Shown: positions 41,486 through 52,067, counted from the first letter of the stretch. The stretch is 64,000 nt of DNA from an uncultured Clostridia bacterium (GCA_910586765.1 CAJUJJ010000001.1:62001-126000), one strand, 5' to 3'. Notes: generated by a model from the sequence alone, not told the origin. Numbers and translations are program-made.

Positions 41486-42394
41486 TTATGCTCTTGGGTG
41501 TGCTTTTGCATATATCTCTTTTAATGTTTCCTTTTCTTTTTTCACATATATTTGTGTGGTAGAAATATCAGAATGTCCCATCATTTCCTTTACAGACTGC
41601 AAATCTGCACCATTTTGTAATAAATGTGTTGCAAAAGAATGTCTTAACATATGTGGTGTAATGTCTTTTTCAATATTTGCTTTTTCAGCATATGCTTTTA
41701 ATATTTTCCAAAATCCCTGCCTAGACAAAGAACCTCCTGAACAATTTAAAAAAAGCTCATTATCATTTTTACTTGTCCTAGATTGTCCCTTATCCAACAA
41801 CACTGGTCTACTTTCTTGTAAATATTGCTGTATTGCCTCTTTTGCTCTACTACCAAAAGGTACTATTCTTTCTTTTTTACTTCCTTTACATTTTATACAA
41901 CTCAAATATAAATCTACATCATCTACTTTTAATGACACCAGTTCTGAAACTCTTATGCCTGTAGCATACAGCAATTCTAGCATTGCCTTATCTCTTATCA
42001 CTCTTGCATCTTTTTCTTCTTTATCTGGCTGTTTTAAAAGCAATTCTACTTCCTCTAAAAGCAAATATTCAGGCATTGTTCTTTTCATTTTAGGTAATTT
42101 TATTTCTGCTGCTGGATTTCCAGAAAACTCTCCTATGGTATTCAAATATTGAAAAAATACTCTCAATGATGCGATTGTTCTTGATATAGTAGAATCTGCT
42201 TTTTTCTGTTTTTTCATTTCATATGTATAAGCTAATATTGTTGTTTTATTTACTTCATTAAAATTGGGTATTTCCATTTTATTTAAAAATTTTATAAAAT
42301 TTTTTAAATCCCTGCCATAAGAAAGTATTGTATTTTCAGATGCGTCTTTTTGATTTTTTAAATGTGATAGAAATGATGTCACTTTTTCTTCCAT
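41486..42394 (-). CDS. xerD: Tyrosine recombinase XerD
   Basis: The 302-residue protein has an N-terminal SAM-like DNA-binding domain (1-95) and a catalytic domain with ATGIRVSEL (Arg), HMLRHSFATHLL (His-Arg) and GHSDISTTQIY (His, then the Tyr nucleophile). The length and the neighbours spoIIM and the ADP-ribose pyrophosphatase gene fit chromosomal XerD, which resolves chromosome dimers. A mobile-element integrase would be less likely in this setting. Confidence 0.88.
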   Translation of the reverse strand: MEEKVTSFLSHLKNQKDASENTILSYGRDLKNFIKFLNKMEIPNFNEVNKTTILAYTYEMKKQKKADSTISRTIASLRVFFQYLNTIGEFSGNPAAEIKLPKMKRTMPEYLLLEEVELLLKQPDKEEKDARVIRDKAMLELLYATGIRVSELVSLKVDDVDLYLSCIKCKGSKKERIVPFGSRAKEAIQQYLQESRPVLLDKGQSRTSKNDNELFLNCSGGSLSRQGFWKILKAYAEKANIEKDITPHMLRHSFATHLLQNGADLQSVKEMMGHSDISTTQIYVKKEKETLKEIYAKAHPRA

Positions 42395-42492
42395 ATTAAA
42401 TACTCCTTTTTTCTATTATTAAGATGACATAACATCAATTTTTTCTATTTATTATACTCTATTTTCATAAAAAAGTCTACATAAATATAGCA

Positions 42493-43104
42493 TCATTTCC
42501 AAAACGCACCTAACATATTAATAAAACGGCTTGATAAATATACTTCTACAAAAGAAGCAACTGCTATTACCAATACTGAACCCCAAAGTAATATTATATA
42601 TTCTGTCCATATTCTTGTTACTTCTCTTTTTAATGCTCCTTTACCAGACTGTCCTTTTTTTTGTTCCAACCAAAAACAAAATGCAAGCCACGTCATAAAA
42701 AAATAAACGGGAAGCAATATCAAATTTTGGGGAAGCATAGCACATATTACAGCAAACATACCTTTCGTTTGATATGTCATAAAAAGCACTGCCGCAGTAT
42801 ATCCCAATGAAATACCCCTAAAAGCCAGCACTCCCGCCGAAAGCACTGCACCATAATAAAAACACCCTCCCAGCCATATCAATACATCATATTTTAAATA
42901 TTTTAAAAATACACTCCAAACCGTAGGCGTATATTGTTGTTCTGTTTGAAATAACGTATTTATACTTCCCTGTAATCCCTCCATTTGTTCCAATGGCAAT
43001 CCATTTGCTAATAATGCTCCTGCTATGGTAGAAAATAAAAATAAAAGGCAAATCATGACAGCCATCATTTGCCTTTTTTGTTCTTTGTTTGCTTTTCTTG
43101 GCAT
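42493..43104 (-). CDS. spoIIM: Stage II sporulation protein M
   Basis: The 203-residue membrane protein has about five helices, including LKYDVLIWLGGCFYYGAVLSAGVLAFRGISLGYTAA as the core of the SpoIIM family. It acts in engulfment, with SpoIID and SpoIIP, to remodel septal peptidoglycan. Its presence suggests that the organism forms spores or descends from a spore former. It is adjacent to xerD and nudF, the usual clostridial order. Confidence 0.9.
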   Translation of the reverse strand: MPRKANKEQKRQMMAVMICLLFLFSTIAGALLANGLPLEQMEGLQGSINTLFQTEQQYTPTVWSVFLKYLKYDVLIWLGGCFYYGAVLSAGVLAFRGISLGYTAAVLFMTYQTKGMFAVICAMLPQNLILLPVYFFMTWLAFCFWLEQKKGQSGKGALKREVTRIWTEYIILLWGSVLVIAVASFVEVYLSSRFINMLGAFWK

Positions 43105-43208
43105 ATAATTCCTCCTTCAGACAAATTGTTCATTTCTTGTCCTATTTAAAATCATATGCACAATTTCATAATATTATGTTTTTTTATATTATTTCTTACG
43201 CAATACAA

Positions 43209-43745
43209 TTATTTTTGTTTTAATTTTTGAGCTTGATAAGCATAAAGGAGCAATATTGTTTTTGCATCTTTTATTTCTCCTTTTGAAACCATATCAAGTG
43301 CTTGTTCTAATGTATATTTTTCTACTTCTATAAACTCATCTTCATCAAAATTTTGATGTCCTTTTTCCAAATTTTCTGCAATATACAAATACAGCACTTC
43401 CATACAAAATCCTGGTGTGGGATACATTTCACATACAAACTGTAATTCTTCTGCTTTATAGCCTGTTTCTTCTTCCAATTCTCTTTTTGCACAATCATAC
43501 GCTTGCTCTTTTTCTTCCATAATGCCTGCTGGTACTTCCAAAATCATTTTACCAAAAGGGTGCCTATACTGACGCACAAGTATAATATTTCCCATATTAT
43601 CTACTGGCAATATTGCTGTTGCTGCTCCTCTTTCTACCACTTCTCTAAAAGCTGTATTGCCATCAGGCAATGTAATTTCATCTTTTTTGACAGATAAAAA
43701 TTTTCCTTTATATGCCATTTCACTTTTTATTACTTCATAACTCAT
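43209..43745 (-). CDS. nudF: ADP-ribose pyrophosphatase (NUDIX)
   Basis: The 178-residue protein carries the Nudix box (GIMEEKEQAYDCAKRELEEETGY) near residues 75-97 in its G-x5-E-x7-REL-xEE-xG form, preceded by VRQYRHPF as in ADP-ribose hydrolases. It splits ADP-ribose to AMP and ribose-5-phosphate. It has a GAGAG site and starts 17 bp downstream of the aminotransferase gene, so the two probably share a transcript. Confidence 0.9.
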   Translation of the reverse strand: MSYEVIKSEMAYKGKFLSVKKDEITLPDGNTAFREVVERGAATAILPVDNMGNIILVRQYRHPFGKMILEVPAGIMEEKEQAYDCAKRELEEETGYKAEELQFVCEMYPTPGFCMEVLYLYIAENLEKGHQNFDEDEFIEVEKYTLEQALDMVSKGEIKDAKTILLLYAYQAQKLKQK

Positions 43746-43762
43746 TTATTTTCTCTCCCCAT

Positions 43763-44959
43763 TTATTTTAATTCTTTTACAAATTCTTCTATTCTATCCA
43801 TACCTTTTTTTATCAATTCCATAGAAGTCGCATATGACAAACGAATATAATCTTCCATACCAAAATCTGCACATGGTACTACTGCTACATATTTTTGTTC
43901 CAATAATGCCTGTGCAAAATCTGCTGCACATTGTATTTGTTTTCCTTCTGCCTTTTTGCCATATGTTTTTGACACATCTACAAACAAATAAAATGCTCCT
44001 TCTGGTTTGAGTGCAGAAAGCATAGCAATATTTTGCTCTCTTTCAAATATATAATCTCTCCTCTTTTTAAATTCTTCTGTCATATCTTCTACACATTTTT
44101 GAGAACCTTTTAATGCTGCTACTGTTGCTTTTTGTGCTATAGAATTTGGATTTGATGTCATATGTGACTGCAACGCACTGATACATTTTGCAATTTCTTT
44201 TGGTGCTGCTGTAAAGCCAATTCTCCAACCAGTCATAGCATAGCTTTTTGATACACCATTTATTACAATCGTTCTATCATAAATTTCTTTTCCTAATGAA
44301 GCAATACTAATATGTTTTTTATATTGTTCATATATCAATTTTTCATATATTTCATCTGAAATAACAAATATATCTTTCTCCACAGCAAATTCTGCTACTG
44401 TCTTTAAATCTTCTACAGTAGAAACCATTCCTGTTGGATTAGAGGGACTTGTAATAATAATTGCTTTTGTTTTTGTTGTATAAGCATCGAGCATTTCTTG
44501 TTTAGTCATCATAAAATGATTTTCTTTTTTAGTATATACAATAACAGGAACGCCCCCTGCAATTTTTACCATTTCAGAATAGCTCAACCAATAAGGTGCA
44601 GGTATAATAACCTCATCTCCTTCATTGAGTATTGCCATAAATGTATTCATAAGAGAATGTTTTGCACCATTACTAATAATAATTTGTTCTGGCTGATATA
44701 TAATGTCATTATCTTTTTTTAATTTTTCACACACTGCTTGTCTTAATTCCATTGTACCAGAGGCGGGAGTATATCTTGTCTCACCGCTTTTTATTGCTTC
44801 TATTGCTGCATCGCATATATGTTGTGGTGTATCAAAATCTGGTTCTCCTACTCCAAATGTAACTACGTCAATACCTTCTGATTTTAATTGTGCTGCTTTT
44901 GCAGAAATTGCTAATGTAGAAGATGGTTTGATTTCTAGTGCTCTTTTTGATAATTCCAT
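43763..44959 (-). CDS. Class I pyridoxal-phosphate aminotransferase (aspartate type)
   Basis: The 398-residue enzyme has an N-terminal FGVGEPDFDTP, SPSNPTGMV for cofactor contacts, and the Lys motif NGVSKSYAMTGWRIGF near residue 235. This matches AspC/PatA-like enzymes of fold type I (subgroup I-gamma), which convert aspartate and 2-oxoglutarate. Substrate range can include aromatic amino acids or alanine. Ribosome site AAAGGAG. Confidence 0.9.
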   Translation of the reverse strand: MELSKRALEIKPSSTLAISAKAAQLKSEGIDVVTFGVGEPDFDTPQHICDAAIEAIKSGETRYTPASGTMELRQAVCEKLKKDNDIIYQPEQIIISNGAKHSLMNTFMAILNEGDEVIIPAPYWLSYSEMVKIAGGVPVIVYTKKENHFMMTKQEMLDAYTTKTKAIIITSPSNPTGMVSTVEDLKTVAEFAVEKDIFVISDEIYEKLIYEQYKKHISIASLGKEIYDRTIVINGVSKSYAMTGWRIGFTAAPKEIAKCISALQSHMTSNPNSIAQKATVAALKGSQKCVEDMTEEFKKRRDYIFEREQNIAMLSALKPEGAFYLFVDVSKTYGKKAEGKQIQCAADFAQALLEQKYVAVVPCADFGMEDYIRLSYATSMELIKKGMDRIEEFVKELK

Positions 44960-45105
44960 ATCTTTTCTCCTTTATTATTACAATTTATATTTTTATATTA
45001 CTATGAATAGATTGTCTTTAAAAATCTTTATTGTATATATTAGCACTCTAACGCACAGCTTGTAAATATCAAATGCTATATTTTAACATTTTTAGCAAAA
45101 AGCTA

Positions 45106-45942
45106 TTATGATTGTTGTTTTTTGATTTGACTTTTTTTTCTATATTCACTAGGACTCATGCTCATTTTTTGATGAAATATTCTTGAAAAATACAAGGGGT
45201 CATCATAACTTACAGAATTTGCAATCACACGTATAGACATTGCAGTATCTTTTAACAATATACAAGACTGCCTTATTCTATAATCTAACAAATAACTTTG
45301 TACAGAAACATTTGTAAAAGACTTAAATATGCGATGCAAATAAGAACGATTGATATTCAAATGATTTGCAATGTCTTCTATTCTAATAGGGTCACAATAA
45401 TGTTCTTCTATATACTGCAATGCTTCTTCTACATAATCTGATTTTTTTTCATTAATACTATACTGTTTATTTGGAAATTTATTTGCTAAATAAAAAAGAT
45501 ATTCATATAATATACTATTCATAATCAAATCTCTGTTTTGAGGTAATTTGTCTGCTTCTGACATTTTTTCATGATATTGTATTAGTTGTTCATCTTGTCC
45601 ATAATGTACTACAAGTTGTTCTAAAAGTGATGTTCTTTGTAAATATCCTTTTATTTTTATTCCTTGCATACCTATCCACGTATAACTCCAAGGGTGATAT
45701 TTATCTGCCTCATAATAAATCAATTCATCAGGGCATATTAAAAAAGCATCTCCCTTTTTTAGACGAAATAATTTTCCTCTTGCTTTATAAATTCCTTCCC
45801 CATTTAATACATAATGTATCAAATAACCATTGCGTAATATAGGGCCATAACTGTGCTCTGGAGCACAATTTTCATAACCGCAAGTATATATCATAGCATC
45901 TATATTTCTAAAAAAATCATTAGAAAAATTGTAGTCTATCAT
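45106..45942 (-). CDS. AraC-family regulator of the alpha-galactoside operon
   Basis: The 278-residue protein has an N-terminal cupin sensor (residues 1-150: LIHYVLNGEGIYKARG, GDAFLICPDE) and a C-terminal pair of HTH motifs (IRIEDIANHLNINRSYLHRIFK and the AraC signature up to YFSRIFHQKMSMSPSEYRK). It is divergent from the PTS-HAD-alpha-galactosidase operon. By analogy with MsmR it probably activates that operon in response to an alpha-galactoside. Confidence 0.9.
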   Translation of the reverse strand: MIDYNFSNDFFRNIDAMIYTCGYENCAPEHSYGPILRNGYLIHYVLNGEGIYKARGKLFRLKKGDAFLICPDELIYYEADKYHPWSYTWIGMQGIKIKGYLQRTSLLEQLVVHYGQDEQLIQYHEKMSEADKLPQNRDLIMNSILYEYLFYLANKFPNKQYSINEKKSDYVEEALQYIEEHYCDPIRIEDIANHLNINRSYLHRIFKSFTNVSVQSYLLDYRIRQSCILLKDTAMSIRVIANSVSYDDPLYFSRIFHQKMSMSPSEYRKKSQIKKQQS

Positions 45943-46035
45943 ATTTTTTTCCTCCTTTTATTTTCTATAGTAAATATTGTCATAATGTTCAATATCTAAG
46001 TCACATTTATCCATATACATTACATTATAGCAGTG

Positions 46036-46078
46036 TATAATTATAGATACAACAAACAAATGAAAAAACGTTTTTTTA
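46036..46078 (+). promoter_or_regulatory. Promoter region of the alpha-galactoside operon
   Basis: TATAAT (46036-46041) has no good -35, which fits an AraC-activated promoter. Just downstream lies a palindromic AAAAAACGTTTTTT (46063-46077), which resembles a relaxed CcpA cre site. Both assignments are inference. Confidence 0.45.
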
Positions 46079-46141
46079 CCGTAGCTATGGGAATTTTTAA
46101 TGTAAAATACTTCTCTAAAAATAACAAAGGGGGATTACAAT

Positions 46142-48091
46142 ATGGACGCAAATAAAAGACAAAGATATGAAAAAATATCCATAGAACTTACAAAACTCGT
46201 TGGCGGAAAAGATAATATTCAAGGTGTAGCACATTGTGCAACACGTTTAAGAATTGTTTTAAAAGACAATGATTTAGCTGATTTAAAAGCGATAGAAGAT
46301 GTTGACCTTGCAAAAGGTGTATTTGTGGCAGGTGACCAAGTACAGATAATATTTGGTGCTGGTTTAGTAAATGACGTTTATGAAGTGTTTGCAGAACACA
46401 ATAATATGAAAAATATGAGTTTAAGCGATTTAAAAACAGTAGCAAACAAAAAAATGAACCCTCTGCAAAGAATTATAAAAGCACTTTCTGATGTATTTGT
46501 GGACATTATGCCAGGCATACTTGCTGCAGCACTTTTGACAGGACTTTCTGGCGTATTAGGAAATTTTGATTTTGTAAAAGCAAATGAAACACTTTTTGGT
46601 ATTAACAAATTAATCAATATTTCATCAGGGGCAATATTTGGTTTTTTACCTTTAGCTGTAGCATACAGTGCTTGTAAGCGTTTTGGTGGAAGGCCAATAT
46701 TAGGTATTGTAATAGGTTGTATTATGTTAAGTGATAGTTTAGCAAATGCTTACGCCGCAGCACAAGGCACAGTGGAGGTTACTGTATTACATATATTTGG
46801 ATTAGGTGTAAAATTAGTAGGTTTTCAAGGAGGTATTATTGTAGCGTTGCTTATGGGATTTGTCACAGCAAAATTAGACCTCTTTTTTGAAAAAAAAGTA
46901 CCTGAAGTAATTCGTCTTTTAATTTCTCCATTGCTTACCACATTAGTAGGTGCATTGCTTTTGTTTACAATTATTGGCCCTGTAGGACGTGGTCTTTCTT
47001 CTGGCATCACAAATGCTTTAGTATGGATGACTCAAAATTTAGGTGTTGTAGGATATGCCGTATTTTCTGGTTTGCAGCAGTTGGTTGTTATCACTGGTCT
47101 ACACCACATATTTGGAGCAATAGAAGCACAGCTTTTAGCTGATACAGGAAGAAACTTTATAAACCCTCTTATGTCTGTGGCAATTATTGCTCAAGGCGGT
47201 GCAGTACTTGGTTACCTTATTATGCACAGAAATAACGCCAAAACAAAAGAATTGTGCATACCAAGTTTTGTATCTGTACTATTTGGTATTACAGAACCAG
47301 CATTATTTGGTATTAACTTAAGATACCGTTTTCCAATCATAGGAGGCTGTATAGGCGGTGCTTTAGGTGGTATTATTGTTTATTTGACAAATTTAGCAGC
47401 ACTTGGTTTTGGTACTACTGTTTTACCTGGTATTGCTTTAGCTGACCCGACAGGTAACGGATATGTAAATTATGTGATTGCACACGCTGTTGCTATTGCA
47501 GGTGGATTTATTATGACATTGGTATTAGGCAAATTTATGGACAAAACACCTGTAACAGAAACAGTTGTTTCTAGCACAGCACAAACAGAACAAATACAAC
47601 AAATAGAACCTATTGTATTTGATATACCAGACAAAGAAGAATTTTTCGGATATGCCAAAGGACAAATGATTGCTATGGAAGATGTAAAAGATGAAACTTT
47701 TGCTAACAAAATATTAGGCGATGGTGTAGCAGTAATACCAGAAGAAGGTAAAGTATATGCTCCAGCAGACGGCAGAATTATAAGCATATTTGATACAAAA
47801 CACGCTATTTGTTTTTCCAGTAACTGCGGAACAGAAATACTAATTCATATCGGAGTAGATACTGTTAATTTACAAGGAAAATATTTTACGCCTCATGTCA
47901 ATACAGGAGATATTGTAAAAAAAGGACAGCTTTTAATTGAATTTGACAAAGAAAATATACAAAAAGCAGGTTATGATACCGTTATTCCTATGATGTTTAC
48001 AGACTTTCCTGACGGAAAAACATTGGAAGTTTCTAAACCATGTAATATGACAGTAGATACAAACATAGCAAATGTTTATAAAAAAGCATAA
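46142..48091 (+). CDS. Glucoside/sucrose-type PTS transporter, EIIBCA
   Basis: The 649-residue protein has an EIIB domain (1-90) with the phospho-Cys in GVAHCATRLRI, a membrane EIIC domain (about 105-460; HHIFGAIEAQLL, FGITEPALFGINLRYRFP) and an EIIA-Glc domain (about 500-649) with the phospho-His in TEILIHIGVDTVNL. The BCA order is that of sucrose/beta-glucoside/trehalose systems. Linkage to an alpha-galactosidase suggests uptake of raffinose, melibiose or a similar sugar with phosphorylation. It starts behind AAAGGGGG. Confidence 0.9.
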   Translation: MDANKRQRYEKISIELTKLVGGKDNIQGVAHCATRLRIVLKDNDLADLKAIEDVDLAKGVFVAGDQVQIIFGAGLVNDVYEVFAEHNNMKNMSLSDLKTVANKKMNPLQRIIKALSDVFVDIMPGILAAALLTGLSGVLGNFDFVKANETLFGINKLINISSGAIFGFLPLAVAYSACKRFGGRPILGIVIGCIMLSDSLANAYAAAQGTVEVTVLHIFGLGVKLVGFQGGIIVALLMGFVTAKLDLFFEKKVPEVIRLLISPLLTTLVGALLLFTIIGPVGRGLSSGITNALVWMTQNLGVVGYAVFSGLQQLVVITGLHHIFGAIEAQLLADTGRNFINPLMSVAIIAQGGAVLGYLIMHRNNAKTKELCIPSFVSVLFGITEPALFGINLRYRFPIIGGCIGGALGGIIVYLTNLAALGFGTTVLPGIALADPTGNGYVNYVIAHAVAIAGGFIMTLVLGKFMDKTPVTETVVSSTAQTEQIQQIEPIVFDIPDKEEFFGYAKGQMIAMEDVKDETFANKILGDGVAVIPEEGKVYAPADGRIISIFDTKHAICFSSNCGTEILIHIGVDTVNLQGKYFTPHVNTGDIVKKGQLLIEFDKENIQKAGYDTVIPMMFTDFPDGKTLEVSKPCNMTVDTNIANVYKKA

Positions 48092-48116
48092 ATAATATCA
48101 GAATTGAGGAACGAGT

Positions 48117-48950
48117 ATGAATAAAAAATTGATTTTTTTAGATATTGATGGTACATTAGTTTCTGAAATGCTTCCACCATCTTACAATGTCATTGAAGCA
48201 GTAAAAGGGGCAAGGGCAAACGGTCACAAAGTATTTTTATGCACAGGTAGAAATATGCCTATCATAGGAAAAGATATTATTGATGTAGGTTTTGATGGTG
48301 TTATTGCCAGTGCAGGAAGTCATATCGAAATAGAAGGAAAAGTTCTTTTTGACCATATCCTTCCAGAAAAAATAATACAAGAATGTTTGTCTGTATTTCA
48401 TTCACATGGTATGTATTGCAGAATTGAAACACCAGAAGGTATTTATACAGACCCTCAAATGGAGCAACTACTTAAAACAGCAAAGCCAGACAAAAAAAAT
48501 TCAGAGCTTATTCGTATGCAAAAAGAAATTGAAGCAGGTATCAATATACTTCCTTATCAAAAATATCCTTGTAATGGAGCATACAAAATATGCTTTACAA
48601 GCACCAATTTAGAAGCCATAGAAAAAACAAAACAATATCTTAGTGACAGATTTTGTTATGCAGTATATCCTTATGCAAATACGACATACTGTTTTAATGG
48701 TGAAATTATTCCTAAAGGCATTGATAAAGGCAGTGCTATGTCATTTGTTTGTCAATATTATGATATAGATATCAAAGATACTATTGCATTTGGTGACAGT
48801 ATGAACGATTACGAAATGATGAAAGCAGCAGGTGTCAGTGTTGCTATGGGAAATGCTTGTGAACAACTCAAAAACATTGCTGATGTGATATGTGGCAACG
48901 TTTGGGAAGACGGTGTTTATTATGAATTCCAAAGAATGGGACTTTGTTGA
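48117..48950 (+). CDS. Cof-type HAD phosphatase
   Basis: The 277-residue protein has HAD motif I (FLDIDGTL), the motif II region CTGRNMP, and motifs III/IV GIDKGSAM and AFGDSMNDYEMM. Cof-type HADs remove phosphate from sugar phosphates or flavin precursors. Its place between the PTS and alpha-galactosidase genes, 25 bp after the former, suggests it dephosphorylates a sugar from this pathway. Confidence 0.9.
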   Translation: MNKKLIFLDIDGTLVSEMLPPSYNVIEAVKGARANGHKVFLCTGRNMPIIGKDIIDVGFDGVIASAGSHIEIEGKVLFDHILPEKIIQECLSVFHSHGMYCRIETPEGIYTDPQMEQLLKTAKPDKKNSELIRMQKEIEAGINILPYQKYPCNGAYKICFTSTNLEAIEKTKQYLSDRFCYAVYPYANTTYCFNGEIIPKGIDKGSAMSFVCQYYDIDIKDTIAFGDSMNDYEMMKAAGVSVAMGNACEQLKNIADVICGNVWEDGVYYEFQRMGLC

Positions 48951-48983
48951 CAGAAATAAAATAATTTTGTAATATAAATAATA

Positions 48984-49012
48984 ATCTCCTGCCTTTATAG
49001 ACAGGAGATTTT
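48984..49012 (+). terminator. Intra-operon hairpin before the alpha-galactosidase gene
   Basis: AATCTCCTG and CAGGAGATTTT form a terminator-like stem with a short T-run. It would reduce, rather than block, read-through into the last gene. Confidence 0.65.
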
Positions 49013-49041
49013 ACTAATAAAATATAATGAGGTATGGTAAT

Positions 49042-51294
49042 ATGGCGATTATACTAGACAAAAAACACAACACTTTTACATTACAAACAAAACATTCTAC
49101 TTATCAAATGAAAGTAGACAAATATGGTGTTTTACTTCACTGTTATTATGGTGAAAAAACAGACAATACAGACAAATCTCTTTTATACTATCAAGCAGAC
49201 AGAGGTTTCTCGGGCAATATTTATGAAGCAGCAAAAACAGACAGAAGTTATTCTTTAGATTCTCTCACACAAGAATATAGCGGATTTGGTATAGGGGATT
49301 ACAGAATTACAGCTTTAAGAGCACAAAATGCAGATGGCAGTCAAGCAACAGAATTACGTTATACAGGCTATGACATACAAAAAGGAAAATATGCTATTGA
49401 TGAATTACCTGCGGTATATGCAAACGATACACAATCAGAAACACTTGTGATATACCTTCAAGATGTTTACACTGGTTTAGAGGTTTCTCTTTATTATGGC
49501 ATACTAGAGCAATTAGACATTATTACTCGTGCTGTCAAAATTACAAATAAAGGTAAATCAGATATTACATTGCAAAAAGCTGCTAGTTGTCATATAGACT
49601 GGGAATATGGTGATTTTGATTTGATTTCTTTTTATGGCAGACATAGTATGGAACAAAACATACAAAGAACTAAAATCCATCATGGTATACAATCTATAGG
49701 AAGCGTTAGAGGTATCAGCAGCCATCAATATAACCCTTTTGTAATGCTATGTGAAAGCAACACCAATGAAACAATGGGCAGTTGTTATGGTTTTTCATTT
49801 GTATACAGTGGGGAATTTTCAATCGAAATAGAAAAAGACCAAATTGATAGAACAAGATTTATTTGTGGTATTCACAGCGACAATTTTAAATGGACATTAC
49901 ACAATAATGATACGCTTTGGCTGCCAGAAGTAATTATGACGCATAGTCAATATGGTACAGGCGGTGTCAGCAGAAATTTACATAAAGTTATAAGAGAACA
50001 TATTTGCAGGGGTATATGGAAAAACAAACGCAGGCCTATTTTAATAAATAGTTGGGAAGCTGCTTATTTTGATTTTACGGGAGAAACACTTATCAATATT
50101 GCAAAAGAAGCAGCACAACTAGGTATAGAATTATTTGTTATGGACGATGGCTGGTTTGGAAAAAGACAAGATGACAACACTGGTTTAGGAGATTGGTTTG
50201 CCAATGAAAAAAAACTTGGCTGTACATTAAAAGAATTATCTAAAAGAATTATTGCACAAGGAATACAATTTGGTATTTGGATTGAGCCAGAAGGCATATC
50301 AGAAGACAGTGATTTATACAGAACGCACCCTGAATGGGCTGTACAAATTCCTCAAAGAAAACCTTGTTTAAGCAGAAATCAATTAATATTAGATTTTTCA
50401 ATAAAAGATGTACAAGACTATATCATACAAACTATATCTGATTTAATTAAAGATGCTTCTATTTCTTATATAAAATGGGATTTTAACAGAGCTATTTGTG
50501 ATAAATTCAGCAGTTTACTACCTCCAGAAAAACAAGGAGAATTTTCTCATAGATACATATTAGGTTTATACAGAGTATTAGAAGAATTAACAACAAAATT
50601 CCCTGAAGTATTGTTTGAAAGCTGTGGCGGAGGTGGTGCAAGATTTGATACAGGAATGCTTTATTATACCCCTCAAATTTGGGGCAGCGATAACACAGAT
50701 GCTATAGAAAGATTAAGCATACAATATGGTGCTTCTTTTGGCTATCCTATTTCTGCTATGGGTACTCATGTTTCTGCTGTTCCTAATCATCAAACGGGAC
50801 GTATTACACCGCTTTCCACAAGAGCCTGTATGGCTATGTCTGGTACATTTGGATATGAACTTGACATTGCAAAATTGACAAATGAACAAAAACAGCAAAT
50901 TAAAAAACAGATTGCTGCATTTCAAAAATATTATGCACTGATACAATACGGTGACTATTACAGAATATCCACTCCATTAGAAGGAACTTGTACTGTATGG
51001 GAATTTGTAAATGCAGATGGTACAGAAGCATTAGTAAATGCTGTTTATCATCACGTACAAGCTAATGCTGCTACAGTTAGAGCAAAAGTTTATGGTTTAA
51101 ATGATACACAATTTTATCAGCTTTCACTAAATGAATATTTTACAGAACAATGCCCTGAAAAACAGCTTCCTTATGGTTTCCGTTCTGGAGAAGTGATTAG
51201 CGGTGCTGCATTAAGACAGGTAGGATTTGTAATACCAAGTGCTGTAATTGATTTTCAAGCATGGCAAATTTATATTAAACAATGTGAAATATAA
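49042..51294 (+). CDS. Alpha-galactosidase, GH36
   Basis: The 750-residue protein is a full-length GH36 enzyme. A beta-rich N-terminal domain (1-330) precedes the barrel with LFVMDDGWFGKR, YIKWDFNRAICD (nucleophile Asp near 475) and ESCGGGGARFDTGML (acid/base Asp near 545). No signal peptide is present, so it acts inside the cell on imported alpha-galactosides. I prefer ATG 49042 with GAGG ten bases upstream, because the ATG at 49027 contains that site. It is the last gene of the PTS operon. Confidence 0.92.
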   Translation: MAIILDKKHNTFTLQTKHSTYQMKVDKYGVLLHCYYGEKTDNTDKSLLYYQADRGFSGNIYEAAKTDRSYSLDSLTQEYSGFGIGDYRITALRAQNADGSQATELRYTGYDIQKGKYAIDELPAVYANDTQSETLVIYLQDVYTGLEVSLYYGILEQLDIITRAVKITNKGKSDITLQKAASCHIDWEYGDFDLISFYGRHSMEQNIQRTKIHHGIQSIGSVRGISSHQYNPFVMLCESNTNETMGSCYGFSFVYSGEFSIEIEKDQIDRTRFICGIHSDNFKWTLHNNDTLWLPEVIMTHSQYGTGGVSRNLHKVIREHICRGIWKNKRRPILINSWEAAYFDFTGETLINIAKEAAQLGIELFVMDDGWFGKRQDDNTGLGDWFANEKKLGCTLKELSKRIIAQGIQFGIWIEPEGISEDSDLYRTHPEWAVQIPQRKPCLSRNQLILDFSIKDVQDYIIQTISDLIKDASISYIKWDFNRAICDKFSSLLPPEKQGEFSHRYILGLYRVLEELTTKFPEVLFESCGGGGARFDTGMLYYTPQIWGSDNTDAIERLSIQYGASFGYPISAMGTHVSAVPNHQTGRITPLSTRACMAMSGTFGYELDIAKLTNEQKQQIKKQIAAFQKYYALIQYGDYYRISTPLEGTCTVWEFVNADGTEALVNAVYHHVQANAATVRAKVYGLNDTQFYQLSLNEYFTEQCPEKQLPYGFRSGEVISGAALRQVGFVIPSAVIDFQAWQIYIKQCEI

Positions 51295-51297
51295 TAT

Positions 51298-51330
51298 AAA
51301 AAGGCGGAATATTACCATTCCGCCTTTTTA
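51298..51330. terminator. Bidirectional terminator after the alpha-galactosidase gene
   Basis: AAAAAGGCGGAAT and ATTCCGCCTTTTT form a strong stem between convergent genes. Confidence 0.85.
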
Positions 51331-51347
51331 TATTATTGCAAATTTTT

Positions 51348-51920
51348 TTATTTATCATAAATAGACTTTATCACTTTTGCAGGGATTCCTCCTACAATAG
51401 TATTTTCTGGAACATCTTTTGTTACAACTGCTCCTGCTGCAACTATAGCATTATCTCCTATTGTCACACCTCCTAAAACAGTTACATTTGCTCCTATCCA
51501 TACATTTTTACCTATCACAATAGGCTTTCCTGTCATATTTCCTCTTTTTTCTGGCATAAAATCATGGTCAAGTGTCGCCAAAACTACTTTATGCCCTATC
51601 AAAGCACCATCATTTATAGTAATACCTCCTTGGTCTTGAAAACAGCAGCAAGAATTAATAAACACATTTTTGCCTATATTGATATTTTTGCCACAGTCCG
51701 TATAAAATGGAGGAAACATTCTAAAACTTTTATCCACTTCTTTTCCAGTCAATTCTGAAAAAATAGTACAAATTTCTTCTGGTGTATGATAACAAGTATT
51801 TAATTTTGTTGTAATTTGTATAGCCTGCTGACTTAGCTGACACATACATTTATGTACTTCAAGTCCTGCCTGCACTGGTAATCCTGCATTTAAGTATTCT
51901 AAAAATTCCTTTGTATTCAT
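51348..51920 (-). CDS. Sugar O-acetyltransferase (LacA/Maa-like)
   Basis: The 190-residue left-handed beta-helix protein has hexapeptide repeats ([20 protein letters not shown] and following, residues 130-175). The N-terminal helical Maa domain contains [11 protein letters not shown], and HDFMPEKRG carries the catalytic His. It acetylates sugars from acetyl-CoA. It is divergent from a LysR gene, which may control it. Confidence 0.88.
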   Translation of the reverse strand: MNTKEFLEYLNAGLPVQAGLEVHKCMCQLSQQAIQITTKLNTCYHTPEEICTIFSELTGKEVDKSFRMFPPFYTDCGKNINIGKNVFINSCCCFQDQGGITINDGALIGHKVVLATLDHDFMPEKRGNMTGKPIVIGKNVWIGANVTVLGGVTIGDNAIVAAGAVVTKDVPENTIVGGIPAKVIKSIYDK

Positions 51921-52067
51921 AATATCATTGCCCCTTTTTATTTTCTTTATTTATACTATAATTTTATCATAGCAACTCCAAAATAACAAATACTTATAAT
52001 AAATAATTTACTATGCTTGACAGTTATATTACTATTATGTTATACTGATAAAAAAGGGAGGTTATTT

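Noticed and set aside
41486..42394. Integrase of a mobile element
   Set aside because: The neighbours spoIIM and nudF and the full XerD motif set indicate the chromosomal dimer-resolution recombinase.
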